DNA of 64,000 nt from Nitrospirota bacterium (GTDB taxonomy: Bacteria > Nitrospirota > JACRHJ01): assembly GCA_021784575.1 (NCBI GenBank), contig JAJYHX010000003.1, positions 124,001-188,000 on the forward strand, written 5' to 3'. The notes below the pieces were generated by a model, which saw nothing but the letters and a program-made list of their open reading frames with translations, was not told where the DNA came from and did not search any database. Both the position numbers and the translations under genes were made by a program. How positions within the stretch are numbered: position 1 is the stretch's first letter; the number at the start of each line of letters is the position of its first letter. This document shows positions 8,101 to 16,941 of the stretch, in pieces.

Positions 8101-8960
8101 GCCATACCCCCTAACGCTCTGGTTATCGTTTCCTCGAAAACCATGTCGTTCTTGCGGTTATTGTGGCGATAGCAGAATTCGTCAACGTATTTTTGAAGAT
8201 GCCGGATGCTTACCTTGTGATACTGACCAACAAGACCGCGCTTCAACAAGGCCCAAAAACCTTCAATGTTGTTAGTGTGAATGTCCCCGTCCGAATACCA
8301 CTTGCTATGATTTATCGTCTGATGTTTGACGAACTTTGAAATGGGGAGATACCCCGTAAATTCGTCTGTGATAACCGTTGCGGTCGAAACGTCAATATTC
8401 TCTCTTATCATGGACATGAGAGTTTTTGCGGATACGTTTTTGACGACCTTTGCCCTTACCTTCCCGTCCCGCTCTATCGCGCCGACAACCGGGGTCTTGG
8501 AAGTTCCACGGCCTCTCTTGGCCGGGCCGCCGTCCTCTCCGCGCCTTTTCTTGCCGCCGACGTAGGTTTCGTCAACCTCAACAATTCCCTCTAAAAGCTC
8601 CCTATCGTCTGTCATGGCCTTTCTAATTCGCATTGCCATATACCAGGCTGTGTTCTTATTCACTTCCAAATCACGGGCAAGCTGACGGGCGGATACGCCC
8701 TTTTTCGCATTCAGTATGATAGTAATAGCCAAAAACCACTTTTGAAGGTCTATCTTTGTCTTATGGAATATCGTGCCGACGGTAACACTGAAAGAGGTAT
8801 TACAGTTATTGCAATGATGCCGGGATTCCTTCGGCATCGGGGTTACATTAGTGGACTGGCAGTATGGACATTTCGGTTGGCTTTTCCAACGGACTTCTTC
8901 AAGATATTCAAGGCAATCGACTTGACGGGGAAACCTCTTATAGACTGATACGATATTCAT
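8097..8960 (-). CDS. IS1595-family transposase (ISXO2-like DDE)
   Basis: A 287-residue transposase. The N-terminus has a zinc ribbon (CPYC near residue 32, then HHCNNC) that recognises DNA ends. It is followed by a helix-turn-helix-like segment (SARQLARDLEVNKNTAWYMA) and the ISXO2 catalytic domain: VDETYVGGKK with the first Asp, VITDEFTGYL with the second, and HTNNIEGFWALLKRG near the C-terminus with the third acidic position. All catalytic segments are present and the frame is open. AAGGGGG lies before the ATG at 8960, downstream of a good promoter at 8984-9012. It should cut and paste the surrounding element using the 23-bp inverted repeats. Confidence 0.92.
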   Translation of the reverse strand: MNIVSVYKRFPRQVDCLEYLEEVRWKSQPKCPYCQSTNVTPMPKESRHHCNNCNTSFSVTVGTIFHKTKIDLQKWFLAITIILNAKKGVSARQLARDLEVNKNTAWYMAMRIRKAMTDDRELLEGIVEVDETYVGGKKRRGEDGGPAKRGRGTSKTPVVGAIERDGKVRAKVVKNVSAKTLMSMIRENIDVSTATVITDEFTGYLPISKFVKHQTINHSKWYSDGDIHTNNIEGFWALLKRGLVGQYHKVSIRHLQKYVDEFCYRHNNRKNDMVFEETITRALGGMA

Positions 8961-8983
8961 TACTGCCCCCTTTCGTTACTACC

Positions 8984-9012
8984 AGTATATAGGGCGGTAT
9001 TTTATTTGTCAA
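8984..9012 (-). promoter_or_regulatory. transposase promoter
   Basis: Minus strand: TTGACA (9012-9007), exactly 17 bases, then TATACT (8989-8984). It is entirely inside the element, about 35 bp from the right end, and points into the transposase gene. Confidence 0.75.
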
Positions 9013-9024
9013 GAGAAAAATTGA

Positions 9025-9047
9025 CTACCTTTAAATAGGACATTCCG
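9025..9047 (-). repeat. right terminal inverted repeat of the IS
   Basis: Read on the minus strand it starts CGGAATGTCC and ends AAAGGTAG, matching the left end at 20 of 23 positions. Confidence 0.85.
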
Positions 9048-9055
9048 AAATTTTT
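9048..9055. repeat. right 8-bp target-site duplication
   Basis: AAATTTTT immediately after the right inverted repeat, identical to 7056-7063. Confidence 0.85.
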
Positions 9056-9335
9056 TATAGCCGGCTATCCTGGAAGGATAGTGCTTTGCCCTCTTCGCAT
9101 CTTTCTGTTTAGTTGCGTTATCTAATAACTTCTTATTTGAAGAATCTGCTTTATGGTAATCAACGATAGCTTCTCTCAAGTTTTTCCAAAAATCACTGGC
9201 TGGCGAATATTCTCCCCGGCCTTTAATTTGTTTTACCTTTGTTAATTTAGGAGTTCCAGATTTTATTACAAAATCTACAAAATCTGTAAGCGATATTTTG
9301 GTCATAAATTTTCCTCCTTCTAAATTAAGTTTATT

Positions 9336-9363
9336 TATATACCAATATATAGCGCTTCGTCAA
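9336..9363 (-). promoter_or_regulatory. promoter of the IS-split gene
   Basis: Minus strand TTGACG (9363-9358), 16-base spacer, TATATA (9341-9336). It precedes the AAGGAGGA ribosome-binding site and ATG at 9305. It probably also served the downstream GIY-YIG gene before the insertion. Confidence 0.5.
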
Positions 9364-9433
9364 GATAAAAATACTACATATCGCGTTGAAAAAGTATCTT
9401 CCACTCCACAGGTACTAACGGCGTTTATTTACG

Positions 9434-10243
9434 TCAGCGTCCCGCTTTTAATATTCCTTTCTTCAGCTCCCTTGCGAACCGCCCGGCCTCGCGCACGGCA
9501 TCATCGGGGCTGGCGGCCTTCTCTATCCTTCCGACAATCGCGCTGCCGACGATGACGCCGTCGGCAATCTTTGCCATCTGCCCAGCCTGCTCCGGGGTCG
9601 ATATTCCGAAACCCACGCAGACGGGCCTGCCGCTCATGCGCCTGATTTTCTTCACCGCCTTCTCAACCCCCGCGGCGATGCTCTCCCGCGCGCCCGTCAC
9701 GCCTGTAAGCGAGACGTAGTAGATGAACCCGCCGCCGCTTTTCGACACCAGCCCTATCCTGTCGTTATCAGACGTCGGCGCGAGGAGGAATATCAAATCG
9801 AGCCCGTTATTCCGGCAGTAATCCGCCAGCGCCATACCCTCCTCGGGCGGAAGGTCCGGCACGATGAAGCCGTCAACGCCCGCTTTTGCGGAGTCGCCGG
9901 CAAACCGCTCCTCGCCGTATTTGTGGATAAGGTTATAATACAGCATCAGGATGATGGGGACCCGGGACGACTCCCGGATTTTCCTTACCAGCGCGAAGAC
10001 CTCTTTCAGGTTCGTCTTCTGCCGGAGCGCGCGTATCGCCGCGCGCTGGATTGTCGGGCCGTCGGCGAGCGGGTCGGAAAAAGGGACGCCGAGCTCGATT
10101 ATGTCCGCCCCGGATTTCTCAAGCTCCAAGACAATCCTGCCGGTAGTTTCGATGTCCGGGTCTCCGGCCATCACGTATGGGATAAACGCCGCCCTGCCGT
10201 CCTCTTTAAGCCCGGCAAGCTTCGTCTCTATGCGGGACATCAC
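9434..10243 (-). CDS. trpA: tryptophan synthase alpha subunit
   Basis: A 269-residue TIM-barrel enzyme that cleaves indole-3-glycerol phosphate to indole and glyceraldehyde 3-phosphate, passing indole to the beta subunit. The family signature [14 protein letters not shown] is present and includes the catalytic Asp; the catalytic Glu lies in the ELGVP strand. The phosphate-binding loop appears as [11 protein letters not shown] and VIVGSAIV. Its ATG overlaps the trpB stop by four bases, as usual for genes whose products form an alpha2-beta2 complex. It is the last gene of a complete trpEGDCFBA operon. Confidence 0.96.
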   Translation of the reverse strand: MMSRIETKLAGLKEDGRAAFIPYVMAGDPDIETTGRIVLELEKSGADIIELGVPFSDPLADGPTIQRAAIRALRQKTNLKEVFALVRKIRESSRVPIILMLYYNLIHKYGEERFAGDSAKAGVDGFIVPDLPPEEGMALADYCRNNGLDLIFLLAPTSDNDRIGLVSKSGGGFIYYVSLTGVTGARESIAAGVEKAVKKIRRMSGRPVCVGFGISTPEQAGQMAKIADGVIVGSAIVGRIEKAASPDDAVREAGRFARELKKGILKAGR

Positions 10244-11424
10244 AACCTTACCTCCCTCATCTCGGCAACCTGGTTTACGTCCTTGTCGCCTCGGCCGGAA
10301 AGGTTCACGATTATCACCCTGTTTTTCTTCATCTTCGGCGCGCGCTTCACGGCCTCGGCCACGGCGTGGGAGGACTCCAGCGCCGGGATTATTCCTTCCG
10401 TCTGCGAGAGCAGGTCGAACGCGGCCAGGGCCTCGTCGTCCGTGGCATAGGTATATTCTATCCTGCCGTTGTCGCGGTAGAGGCTGTGCTCCGGGCCTAC
10501 GGAGGCGTAGTCCAGCCCCGCGGACACCGAATGCGTCTCGAGTATCTGGCCCTCTTCGTCCTGGAGCAGCCAGCTCTTCGCCCCCTGCAGGACGCCCGGA
10601 GAGCCGCCCGCAAACCTCGCGGCGTGCCTGCCGGACTTTATGCCCATGCCGCCGGCCTCAACGCCGACCATCTTTATATTGTCCTTCAGGAACCTGAAGA
10701 ATAACCCCATCGCATTGCTCCCGCCGCCGACGCAGGCGATGAGCAAATCCGGAAGCTTCCCTTCGGCCTTCAGTATCTGTCTGTATGCCTCTTTGCCTAT
10801 CACCGACTGGAAATCCCGCACCATAACGGGATACGGATGCGGCCCGAAGACCGTGCCCATGATGTAGTGCGTCGTGCGGACGTTCGTCGTCCAATCGCGG
10901 AGGGCCTCCGAGATGGCGTCTTTAAGCGTACGGCTCCCGATGTCAACCGGTATGACCTCCGCGCCGAGGAGCTTCATGCGGAAGACATTGAGCGCCTGCC
11001 TGCGCACGTCCTCCGTGCCCATGTAGACCTGGCACTCAAGGCCCAGGAGCGCCGCCGCCGTGGCCGTCGCGACACCGTGCTGCCCTGCGCCGGTCTCGGC
11101 AATCACGCGCTTCTTGCCGATGCGCACCGCAAGGAGCGCCTGGGCCAGCGCGTTGTTTATCTTGTGCGCGCCGGTATGGGCCAGGTCTTCGCGCTTTAAG
11201 TATATCTTCGCTCCGCCGAGCTTTTTCGTAAGCCGGGCGGCATAAAAAAGCGGCGTCGGCCTTCCGACGAAATTTGCGAGATAGTAGTCCAGCTCCCGCC
11301 TGAAGGCCCTGTCCTTCCTGGCCTTGTTATATTCCCTTTCCAGTTCGAGCAGCACGGGCATCAGCGTCTCCGGCACATACCTCCCGCCGTAAGCCCCGAA
11401 ATGCCCGCTTTTGTCTGGCAGCAT
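10240..11424 (-). CDS. trpB: tryptophan synthase beta subunit
   Basis: A 394-residue PLP enzyme that condenses indole with serine to give tryptophan. The PLP lysine is in [11 protein letters not shown], the phosphate-binding loop is GGGSNAMG, and the N-terminus has the expected [16 protein letters not shown] start it at the ATG at 11424, where AGAGG lies about eight bases upstream and the length equals the family norm. The ORF track starts at a GTG 24 bases earlier, which falls in sequence derived from the hairpin repeat and lacks a Shine-Dalgarno. It overlaps trpA by ATGA and is separated from trpF by a hairpin repeat. Confidence 0.96.
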   Translation of the reverse strand: MLPDKSGHFGAYGGRYVPETLMPVLLELEREYNKARKDRAFRRELDYYLANFVGRPTPLFYAARLTKKLGGAKIYLKREDLAHTGAHKINNALAQALLAVRIGKKRVIAETGAGQHGVATATAAALLGLECQVYMGTEDVRRQALNVFRMKLLGAEVIPVDIGSRTLKDAISEALRDWTTNVRTTHYIMGTVFGPHPYPVMVRDFQSVIGKEAYRQILKAEGKLPDLLIACVGGGSNAMGLFFRFLKDNIKMVGVEAGGMGIKSGRHAARFAGGSPGVLQGAKSWLLQDEEGQILETHSVSAGLDYASVGPEHSLYRDNGRIEYTYATDDEALAAFDLLSQTEGIIPALESSHAVAEAVKRAPKMKKNRVIIVNLSGRGDKDVNQVAEMREVRL

Positions 11425-11439
11425 TGTATAACCTCTTTC

Positions 11440-11486
11440 TTCCTTCACCCCTCTCTTAAGATAAGAGATGGGTCAGGGGTGCGTTA
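11440..11486. repeat. hairpin repeat copy 1 (trpB-trpF gap)
   Basis: Core arms CTCTTA and TAAGAG around a 3-base loop, with the conserved outer edge read as TAACGCACCCC on the minus strand. The TAA at this edge is the trpF stop codon. Member of the dispersed family described in the findings. Confidence 0.75.
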
Positions 11487-12095
11487 TGAAATCCTCACCG
11501 CCGAAATAAATCCGCGCATCAACTCCCCGTCCTTCTTTCCCTTGCGCGCCTCGACGCCGGAGGAAACGTCCACGGCGTACGGCCTGACTTTCCGTATCGC
11601 TTCCGCCACGTTTCCCGCCGTAAGGCCGCCGGAAAGGATTATCGGGCCGAAAGGCCCGGCGGCGGCAGCCATGTCCCAATCGAACGTCAGACCCGTGCCG
11701 CCCGGCTCCTCCGCGGAATACGCGTCCAGCAGAAACGCCGACGCGTATTTATATTCCTTCAGCGCGCCCAGGCTCTCCATATCCTTTACACGGAAGGCCT
11801 TCACATACGGCATCCCGAAGGAGGCGCAGTAATCCGGGGGTTCCGAGCCGTGGAACTGCAATATCCCGACGCCGCTTTCGTTGACGGCGCGCTTCAGGAA
11901 GTTCTCGTCCGCATCGACAAACACGCCGACCGTGCTTATAAACGGCGGCAGGGCGTCTATTATTTCTCCGGCCCTGACGGGGTCAATATAGCGCGGGCTC
12001 TTCTCGAAGAAGACAAATCCCAGCGCGTCCGCCCCGGCATCGGCGGCGGCCATCGCGTCTTCCATGTTTGTGATACCGCAAATCTTGATTCGCAT
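11484..12095 (-). CDS. trpF: phosphoribosylanthranilate isomerase
   Basis: A 203-residue TIM-barrel isomerase acting between trpD and trpC products. The N-terminus is the family signature MRIKICGITNMEDA with the catalytic Cys, and the C-terminal part holds LSGGLTAGNV and VDVSSGVEA for phosphate and substrate binding. The ORF track begins 37 codons earlier, but that extension reads through a dispersed repeat unit (the codons for SRFRGNDD come from a CCCGCGAAAGCGGG palindrome) and is not part of the protein. The start at 12095 gives the usual length. Confidence 0.95.
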   Translation of the reverse strand: MRIKICGITNMEDAMAAADAGADALGFVFFEKSPRYIDPVRAGEIIDALPPFISTVGVFVDADENFLKRAVNESGVGILQFHGSEPPDYCASFGMPYVKAFRVKDMESLGALKEYKYASAFLLDAYSAEEPGGTGLTFDWDMAAAAGPFGPIILSGGLTAGNVAEAIRKVRPYAVDVSSGVEARKGKKDGELMRGFISAVRIS

Positions 12096-12133
12096 AAAAA
12101 TCCGTGTTGTTGTCCGTGTTAGTGTATTTGGGT

Positions 12134-12160
12134 CGTCATTCCCGCGAAAGCGGGAACCCG
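12134..12160. repeat. short palindromic repeat GTCATTCCCGCG-type
   Basis: Between trpF and trpC: CATTCCCGCGAAAGCGGGAA, an imperfect palindrome (TTCCCGC / GCGGGAA). A close copy is at 20288-20312 with GAAGGCG in the middle. This looks like a REP-type intergenic repeat. Confidence 0.6.
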
Positions 12161-12223
12161 GCGACTTTTGTTGTTCGTATAAAAGTCTCTGGGCCCTCGT
12201 TTCCACGGGGGGTGATAAATTTT

Positions 12224-13012
12224 TTACAGTGCCGCCTGGAGGCTCGTCAGCTCGCGCAGCTTTTTCCCGAAATCCCTCTCCCGCATGAGCGCCTCGCCTA
12301 TGAGCGCCGCATCAGCGCCGACGGATTTCAGGAACTTCAAATCATCCCTCGTCGAGATCCCGGATTCGCTTACGACAACCCTGTCCATAGGTATCTCTTC
12401 TATAAGATACTCGGTGTTTTTTATGTCCACGCCGAAGGTTTTGAGGTCTCTGTTGTTTATCCCGATTATCCTGAAAGACAGGTCGAGAACCTTGTCCAGG
12501 TCGTTTTCGTCGTGCGTCTCCGCCAGCGCCTCCATTCCAAGCTCTTTCCCAAGGAGGTAGAGGTCTTCCATCCGGTCCTGCTCAAGGATTGACGCGATGA
12601 GCAGGAATGCGTCCGCGCCGTTCGCCCGCGCCTCGTAGACCTGGTATTCGTCGAATATGAAATCCTTCCTCAGCGCCGGTATGCCCACGCTCCCCGAAAT
12701 CCACTTGAGGTATCCGATGTCGCCCCGGAAATATTTCTTCTCGGTCAGGACGGAGACGGCCCGCGCGCCGTTCTCTTCGTATATCCGGGCGATGGTGACA
12801 GGGTCGAAATCCGGGCGGATAAGACCCTTCGATGGCGAAGCCTTCTTCACCTCGGCGATTATGGAGACTGCGTCCGGATTAACCAGCGCGGAGGCGAAAT
12901 CCATCACAGGGCGCGCATCCGCCGCCATCGCCTTAATCTCGGCAAACGGCAGGCGCGCCTTAACGTCCTTAAGCTCTTCCCTCTTGTCCGCGACTATTCT
13001 CTGGAGTATCAC
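12224..13012 (-). CDS. trpC: indole-3-glycerol phosphate synthase
   Basis: A 262-residue monofunctional TIM-barrel enzyme that closes the indole ring. Signature segments are IIAEVKKASPSKG near residue 52, LRKDFIFDEYQVYEA, IGINNRDLKTF and VSESGIST, which hold the catalytic Lys and Glu residues of the family. The start codon is GTG, with GAGGCG upstream. It lies 33 bases after trpD and is followed by a ~130-base gap with a palindromic repeat before trpF. Confidence 0.96.
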   Translation of the reverse strand: MILQRIVADKREELKDVKARLPFAEIKAMAADARPVMDFASALVNPDAVSIIAEVKKASPSKGLIRPDFDPVTIARIYEENGARAVSVLTEKKYFRGDIGYLKWISGSVGIPALRKDFIFDEYQVYEARANGADAFLLIASILEQDRMEDLYLLGKELGMEALAETHDENDLDKVLDLSFRIIGINNRDLKTFGVDIKNTEYLIEEIPMDRVVVSESGISTRDDLKFLKSVGADAALIGEALMRERDFGKKLRELTSLQAAL

Positions 13013-13045
13013 CTGTACGCCTCGCGCCGGCGCCTGAGGACTGCT

Positions 13046-14113
13046 TCATGCGCTTTTTTTCTTACCGCTCGGTCCGGCGGCAAGCCGCTCGAGTTTATTC
13101 AGCGCCGCGCCGGAATCAATAGACTCCGCCGCCTTTGTCATACCGTCTCTTATCGACGACGCCATGCCGCCGATATAAATCGCCGCGCCGGAATTCAGGA
13201 TAACTATGTCGCGCCTCGGGCCTTTTTCGCCTTTCAGGACACCGAGCACAATCTCCGCGTTCTTTTTCGCGTCCCCGCCGCGAAGCTCGCCGGCCGAGGA
13301 AATATCCATTCCGTAATCGCGCGGGTCGAGGATATACGTGCGCACGGCGGCGTCCTTAACCTCCGAAATCCGGCTCTCGCGCGTTACGGTTATCTCGTCC
13401 AGGCCGTCCATGCCGTGTACGACCATCGCCCGCCTGGTTCCGAGGTTCAAGAGCACGTGCGCGAGCTTGTCCGTCAGGTCGGCCTCGTAGACGCCCATTA
13501 CCTGCGCGTTCGCGCCCGCCGGGTTGGAAAGCGGGCCGAGCAGGTTGAATACCGTCCTGATGCCTATCTCGCGCCGTGGGATGAGCGCGTGCTTCATGGC
13601 GGAGTGCAGAAGCGGGGCGTAAAGAAAACCGATTCCTATCTCGTCCACGCACCGCCCGACTTCTTCGGGCGTCATATCGAGGTTCACGCCAAGTTCGCTT
13701 AAGACGTCCGCGCTCCCGCAGCAGGACGATACGGCGCGGTTCCCGTGTTTGGCCACCTTTATCCCCGCGCCCGCCGCGACAAACGCGCACGTGGTGGAGA
13801 TATTAAACGTGCCGGTAGAGTCTCCGCCAGTGCCGCAGGTGTCGAGTATCGTTTCAAGGTCGAGGTTTATGTCGTCGTGGTCGATTGACACGGGGCGCGA
13901 CTTGATGGGTATTCGGGTGGCCTTCCTGCGTATGACGCGCGCCGCGCCGGTTATCTCGTCTATCGTCTCGCCCTTCATCCTGAGCGCGGTGATAAAAGAC
14001 GCAATGAGCGCCTGCGAGGCATCTCCGTCCATTATCTCGCGCATCGCCGCTTCCATCTCTTCCTGCGAGAGGTTCCGGCGCTCGACGACTTTTAGAATGG
14101 CGTCTTTAATCAT
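13046..14113 (-). CDS. trpD: anthranilate phosphoribosyltransferase
   Basis: A 355-residue enzyme that transfers phosphoribose from PRPP to anthranilate. The PRPP-binding loop [17 protein letters not shown] and the KHGNRAVSS motif are intact, and the Mg-binding segment is present as [10 protein letters not shown]. The N-terminal helical domain shows the usual [13 protein letters not shown]. It is a stand-alone protein, not fused to TrpG, with trpG immediately upstream across a hairpin repeat. Confidence 0.96.
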   Translation of the reverse strand: MIKDAILKVVERRNLSQEEMEAAMREIMDGDASQALIASFITALRMKGETIDEITGAARVIRRKATRIPIKSRPVSIDHDDINLDLETILDTCGTGGDSTGTFNISTTCAFVAAGAGIKVAKHGNRAVSSCCGSADVLSELGVNLDMTPEEVGRCVDEIGIGFLYAPLLHSAMKHALIPRREIGIRTVFNLLGPLSNPAGANAQVMGVYEADLTDKLAHVLLNLGTRRAMVVHGMDGLDEITVTRESRISEVKDAAVRTYILDPRDYGMDISSAGELRGGDAKKNAEIVLGVLKGEKGPRRDIVILNSGAAIYIGGMASSIRDGMTKAAESIDSGAALNKLERLAAGPSGKKKSA

Positions 14114-14114
14114 T

Positions 14115-14164
14115 TTTCCTTCATCCCCCTCTTAAGATAAGAGGGGGAGCGAGAGGGCGTTATG
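14115..14164. repeat. hairpin repeat copy 2 (trpD-trpG gap)
   Basis: Perfect 10-base arms CCCCCTCTTA and TAAGAGGGGG around a 3-base loop, flanked by TTCATC on one side and GGGCGTTATGAAA on the other. It fills most of the gap between two co-transcribed genes. Confidence 0.85.
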
Positions 14165-14169
14165 AAATT

Positions 14170-14745
14170 CTACCTCTCCCTCATCAGCCTCAGGAAGTTA
14201 CGAAGTATATCCTTACCCGGCTTTGTAAGTATTGACTCCGGGTGGAACTGCACGCCCTCCACGAAAAATTCCTTGTGCCGAAACGCCATGATCTCGCCCC
14301 GGTCCGTCCATGCCGAGACCTCGAGGCAACCCGGGAGCGTCTCGCGCTTCACGATTAGCGAGTGGTAGCGCGTGGCCTCGAAGGGATTCGGGATGTCCCT
14401 GAATATCGTCCTGCCGTCGTGGCTTAGCATGGACGTCTTGCCGTGCATGAGCCTCGCGGCGCGGACTACGTCCCCGCCGAACGCCTCGCCTATGGACTGG
14501 TGCCCAAGGCACACGCCGAGGATTGGAATCTTCCCGGCGAAGCGCTTTATGGCGTCTACGGAAATGCCCGCCTCCTTCGGCGTGCAGGGCCCCGGCGATA
14601 TGACAATCCCCTCCGGCTTAAGGCGCTCCATCTCGTCCAGCGTAATCTTGTCGTTCCTGTATACCTTCAGCTCCTCGCCCAGCTCGCCGAAATACTGCAC
14701 GAGGTTATACGTGAATGAGTCGTAGTTGTCGATCATCAAAAGCAT
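14170..14745 (-). CDS. trpG: anthranilate synthase glutamine amidotransferase component
   Basis: A 191-residue class I glutamine amidotransferase supplying ammonia to TrpE. The nucleophile is in [15 protein letters not shown], the His-Glu pair in VQFHPESI, and the N-terminus [14 protein letters not shown] is typical. I place the start at the ATG at 14745, two bases after the trpE stop, with AGGGA upstream. The track start at 14772 would lie inside trpE. Such a protein often also serves 4-amino-4-deoxychorismate synthesis; no pabB is in the window. Confidence 0.95.
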   Translation of the reverse strand: MLLMIDNYDSFTYNLVQYFGELGEELKVYRNDKITLDEMERLKPEGIVISPGPCTPKEAGISVDAIKRFAGKIPILGVCLGHQSIGEAFGGDVVRAARLMHGKTSMLSHDGRTIFRDIPNPFEATRYHSLIVKRETLPGCLEVSAWTDRGEIMAFRHKEFFVEGVQFHPESILTKPGKDILRNFLRLMRER

Positions 14746-14746
14746 A

Positions 14747-16240
14747 TTATAATCCCTGCTCCACCATCTCAAGCGCCTTCATCATCGCGGCGGCCTTGTT
14801 CACGGATTCCATATACTCGGTTTCCGGCACGGAGTCCGCGACCAGCCCGGCGCCGGCCTGCACGTAGACCTTGCCGTCCTTGAAAAGCAAAGTCCTTATC
14901 GTAATGCAGGTGTCCATGTTGCCCGTGAAGCTGAAATATCCCACAGCGCCGGCATACGGCCCGCGCCTCGTCGGCTCAAGGTCATCGATTATCTGCATGG
15001 CGCGTATCTTCGGCGCTCCGGAGACCGTGCCCGCCGGGAAACAAGCCTTCATTACGTCATATGCGTCCATGCCGCTGCCCAGATCGCCCCGTATGTTAGA
15101 GACTATGTGCATGACGTGGGAGTATTTCTCGATGACCATAAGCTCGTTCACGGCGACCTTGCCCGGTTTCGATACCCTGCCCACGTCGTTTCTCCCCAGG
15201 TCAACGAGCATTATATGCTCGGCGCACTCCTTCGGGTCGGCAAGGAGATCCTTCATCAGGGATTCGTCTTCCTCATCGCTCGCGCCCCTTTTCCTGGTCC
15301 CGGCGATGGGCCGCAGGTCGATGCGCGAGCCTTCCAGTCTGACCATGACCTCCGGCGACGACCCGGAGAGGACGAACCCGCCGCAGTTCAGGTAGAACAT
15401 ATAGGGCGAGGGATTTACCACCCGGAGCGCGCGGTAGACGTCGAACGGGTCGAGCCTTGCCCTTTCCTCGAACCTCTGCGAGAGGACGACCTGGAATATG
15501 TCGCCCGCCCTGATGTATTCCTTCGCCTTCCTTACGGCCTTCTCGAAATTAGCTTTAGTGAAGTTGCTCTTGAGCCGGCCGGAAACCCTTGCCTTCGGCT
15601 TCTTCCGTTTCGGCGGCTTTGCCTTCAGGGTCTCGACGAGGGCGTCAATCCTGGCCACCGCCTTCGCGTACGCCGCCTCGACGCCGTCGTCGTCGATATG
15701 CGCGTTTGCCACAACCTTTATCTTCTGGGCGATATTGTCGAAGATGAGCAGCGTGTCCGTCAGCATGAAGAGGATGTCCGGGCAGCCGAGGCCGGGTTTT
15801 TCTCTTGCGCCGGTATCCTCAAGGAAACCTACAATGTCGTAACCGGAATATCCGACAGCCCCGCCGAAAAACCTCGGCAGGCCTTCCACGGGAACGGGAC
15901 GGTAATGCCTCATGGCCTGCTTCAGGAACTCCATCGGGTCGCCTGAAAGCTCGCTCTCTTCCGTCTCGCCGTCTTTTTCTATAAAGCCCCTTTTCCCCTC
16001 CGTCCGGATTATAACGGAAGGGTTCGCGCCGAGAAAGGAATACCTGGCCCATTTCTCGCCGCCTTCGACGCTTTCAAGCAGGAAGGAGTATTTCCCGGTG
16101 TCGATTTTGAGGAACGCCGAGACCGGGGTAAGCATGTCCGCGAGCAGCTCGCGGTAGACCGGTATCAGGTTCCCCAGCCTGGCTTTTTCCCTGAATTCTT
16201 CGATGCCGGGATAATCCGGCTTGACAAATTTATTTTCCAT
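14747..16240 (-). CDS. trpE: anthranilate synthase component I
   Basis: A 497-residue chorismate-using enzyme. The tryptophan feedback site is visible as FLLES near residue 52, suggesting allosteric inhibition is kept. The catalytic C-terminal domain has [35 protein letters not shown] and YAGAVGYFS. It heads the operon trpEGDCFBA. No Shine-Dalgarno is visible before the ATG; a TATAGT hexamer lies six bases upstream, which would fit a leaderless message. I saw no leader peptide, T-box or TRAP-type attenuator in the ~125 bases upstream, so repression may be at initiation by an unlinked regulator. Confidence 0.96.
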   Translation of the reverse strand: MENKFVKPDYPGIEEFREKARLGNLIPVYRELLADMLTPVSAFLKIDTGKYSFLLESVEGGEKWARYSFLGANPSVIIRTEGKRGFIEKDGETEESELSGDPMEFLKQAMRHYRPVPVEGLPRFFGGAVGYSGYDIVGFLEDTGAREKPGLGCPDILFMLTDTLLIFDNIAQKIKVVANAHIDDDGVEAAYAKAVARIDALVETLKAKPPKRKKPKARVSGRLKSNFTKANFEKAVRKAKEYIRAGDIFQVVLSQRFEERARLDPFDVYRALRVVNPSPYMFYLNCGGFVLSGSSPEVMVRLEGSRIDLRPIAGTRKRGASDEEDESLMKDLLADPKECAEHIMLVDLGRNDVGRVSKPGKVAVNELMVIEKYSHVMHIVSNIRGDLGSGMDAYDVMKACFPAGTVSGAPKIRAMQIIDDLEPTRRGPYAGAVGYFSFTGNMDTCITIRTLLFKDGKVYVQAGAGLVADSVPETEYMESVNKAAAMMKALEMVEQGL

Positions 16241-16246
16241 TGCTTA

Positions 16247-16277
16247 ACTATAAAATATAAAACTTATCTTAATGCAA
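16247..16277 (-). promoter_or_regulatory. trpE: candidate trp operon promoter
   Basis: Minus strand TTGCAT (16277-16272), 19-base spacer, TATAGT (16252-16247), six bases before the trpE ATG. The spacer is long, so the -35 assignment is weak; the -10 placement suggests a leaderless transcript. Confidence 0.35.
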
Positions 16278-16365
16278 CAGGCGCCCCGACTGTCTGGCAA
16301 GGTAACACGTTTGAGTTTAAGTGTCAAGGAGTTAAAGCTTTTTACCGCATAGAGGGAGGGCTTGA

Positions 16366-16932
16366 GTGAGATCAAATTATATCGGCAAGGCGTTTCAGGC
16401 GAAGACGGCGCTTAACACCGCTGTTGTGATTATGGCCTCAGCCGCGTTTTTGAGCGCCGCAATATACATATTCCTCAAGGAAAACATAAGCGGCGGATTC
16501 CCGGAAGCCCTCCAGACCATCAGGATACTGAGGTTCAGCCTGCCTTACGCAATCGGCCTGTCCGAGGCCGCCGCCATGAGCCTTTTCGCAATGGGGATAA
16601 TCGTCCTGGAGCTTTTAATGTCCCACAGGCTCGCGGGGCCGTTATGGAAGATGGAAAAAACGGCGCTTCGGGTTGCCGGGGGCGACCTGTCTTTCGAGGT
16701 TAATCTCAGGGAGAAGGACGAGGCCGGGGAACTCGCCGTCCAGGTAAATTCCATGATACTCGGACTGCGCGAAAAAGTGTCCGGCATACGCGAGGCGTAC
16801 GCCGTGCTCGATGACTGCGCCCGGAGGTTAAAAGACGCCTCCGGGGCGGAACAAGGCGCGATTCTAAGCGAAACACATGCGGCGGCAGGCGAGCTTTCAA
16901 GGAGGCTTGAGTTGATAAGGACTTCAAACTGA
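16366..16932 (+). CDS. HAMP-domain membrane protein without output domain
   Basis: A 188-residue inner-membrane protein starting with GTG after a good GAGGGAGGG site. Two membrane segments (about residues 16-37 and 62-86) enclose a short ~25-residue loop rather than a sensor domain. A HAMP domain (SHRLAGPLWKMEKTALRVAGGDL) and a terminal helical coil follow, and the protein then ends. There is no kinase, cyclase or methyl-accepting domain. It is a paralogue of the protein two genes downstream, with a heptaheme cytochrome between them. A structural or signalling role linked to periplasmic electron transfer is inference. Confidence 0.8.
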   Translation: MRSNYIGKAFQAKTALNTAVVIMASAAFLSAAIYIFLKENISGGFPEALQTIRILRFSLPYAIGLSEAAAMSLFAMGIIVLELLMSHRLAGPLWKMEKTALRVAGGDLSFEVNLREKDEAGELAVQVNSMILGLREKVSGIREAYAVLDDCARRLKDASGAEQGAILSETHAAAGELSRRLELIRTSN

Positions 16933-16941
16933 GAGGGAAAA

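Larger units (their letters stand above)
7064..9047 (-). mobile_element. IS1595-family insertion sequence with passenger gene, complete
   Basis: A 1,984-bp element bounded by 23-bp imperfect inverted repeats (20 of 23 bases match; outer ten bases CGGAATGTCC identical) and flanked by a perfect 8-bp duplication AAATTTTT. It carries two overlapping minus-strand genes: an ISXO2-like DDE transposase and a P63C-domain passenger. A strong promoter lies just inside the right end and reads inward toward the transposase. Both ends, the target duplication and an open transposase frame are intact, so the element may still be mobile. It sits in an AT-rich gene and shares its low GC. Confidence 0.9.
6714..9305 (-). 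pseudogene. uncharacterised gene split by an IS1595-type element
   Basis: Two minus-strand fragments flank the insertion: an N-terminal part (9305 down to 9048, starting MTKISLTDFVDF, with AAGGAGGA before the ATG) and a C-terminal part (7063 down to 6714). Removing the element and one copy of the 8-bp duplication joins them in frame across GYKKF-LGRKNVKWF, giving about 206 codons. The residues shown by the ORF track after GYKKF (RNVLFKGSQFFS) and before FLGRKN (MPCYLKLGHSEK) come from the element ends, not from the gene. The restored protein has no signal peptide or membrane segment and contains VNPELGLMI and IKLYFKDDSLSKSR. I do not recognise its function. The break falls around residue 86, so it is probably inactive unless the element excises. 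Confidence 0.85.

Noticed and set aside
12096-12206. N-terminal extension of trpF to 12206
   Set aside because: It reads through a dispersed palindromic repeat; the family N-terminus MRIKICGIT starts at 12095.
16241-16365. Trp leader peptide or attenuator before trpE
   Set aside because: No short ORF with Trp codons and no terminator/antiterminator pair found on the minus strand; the -10 box is too close to the ATG to leave a leader.
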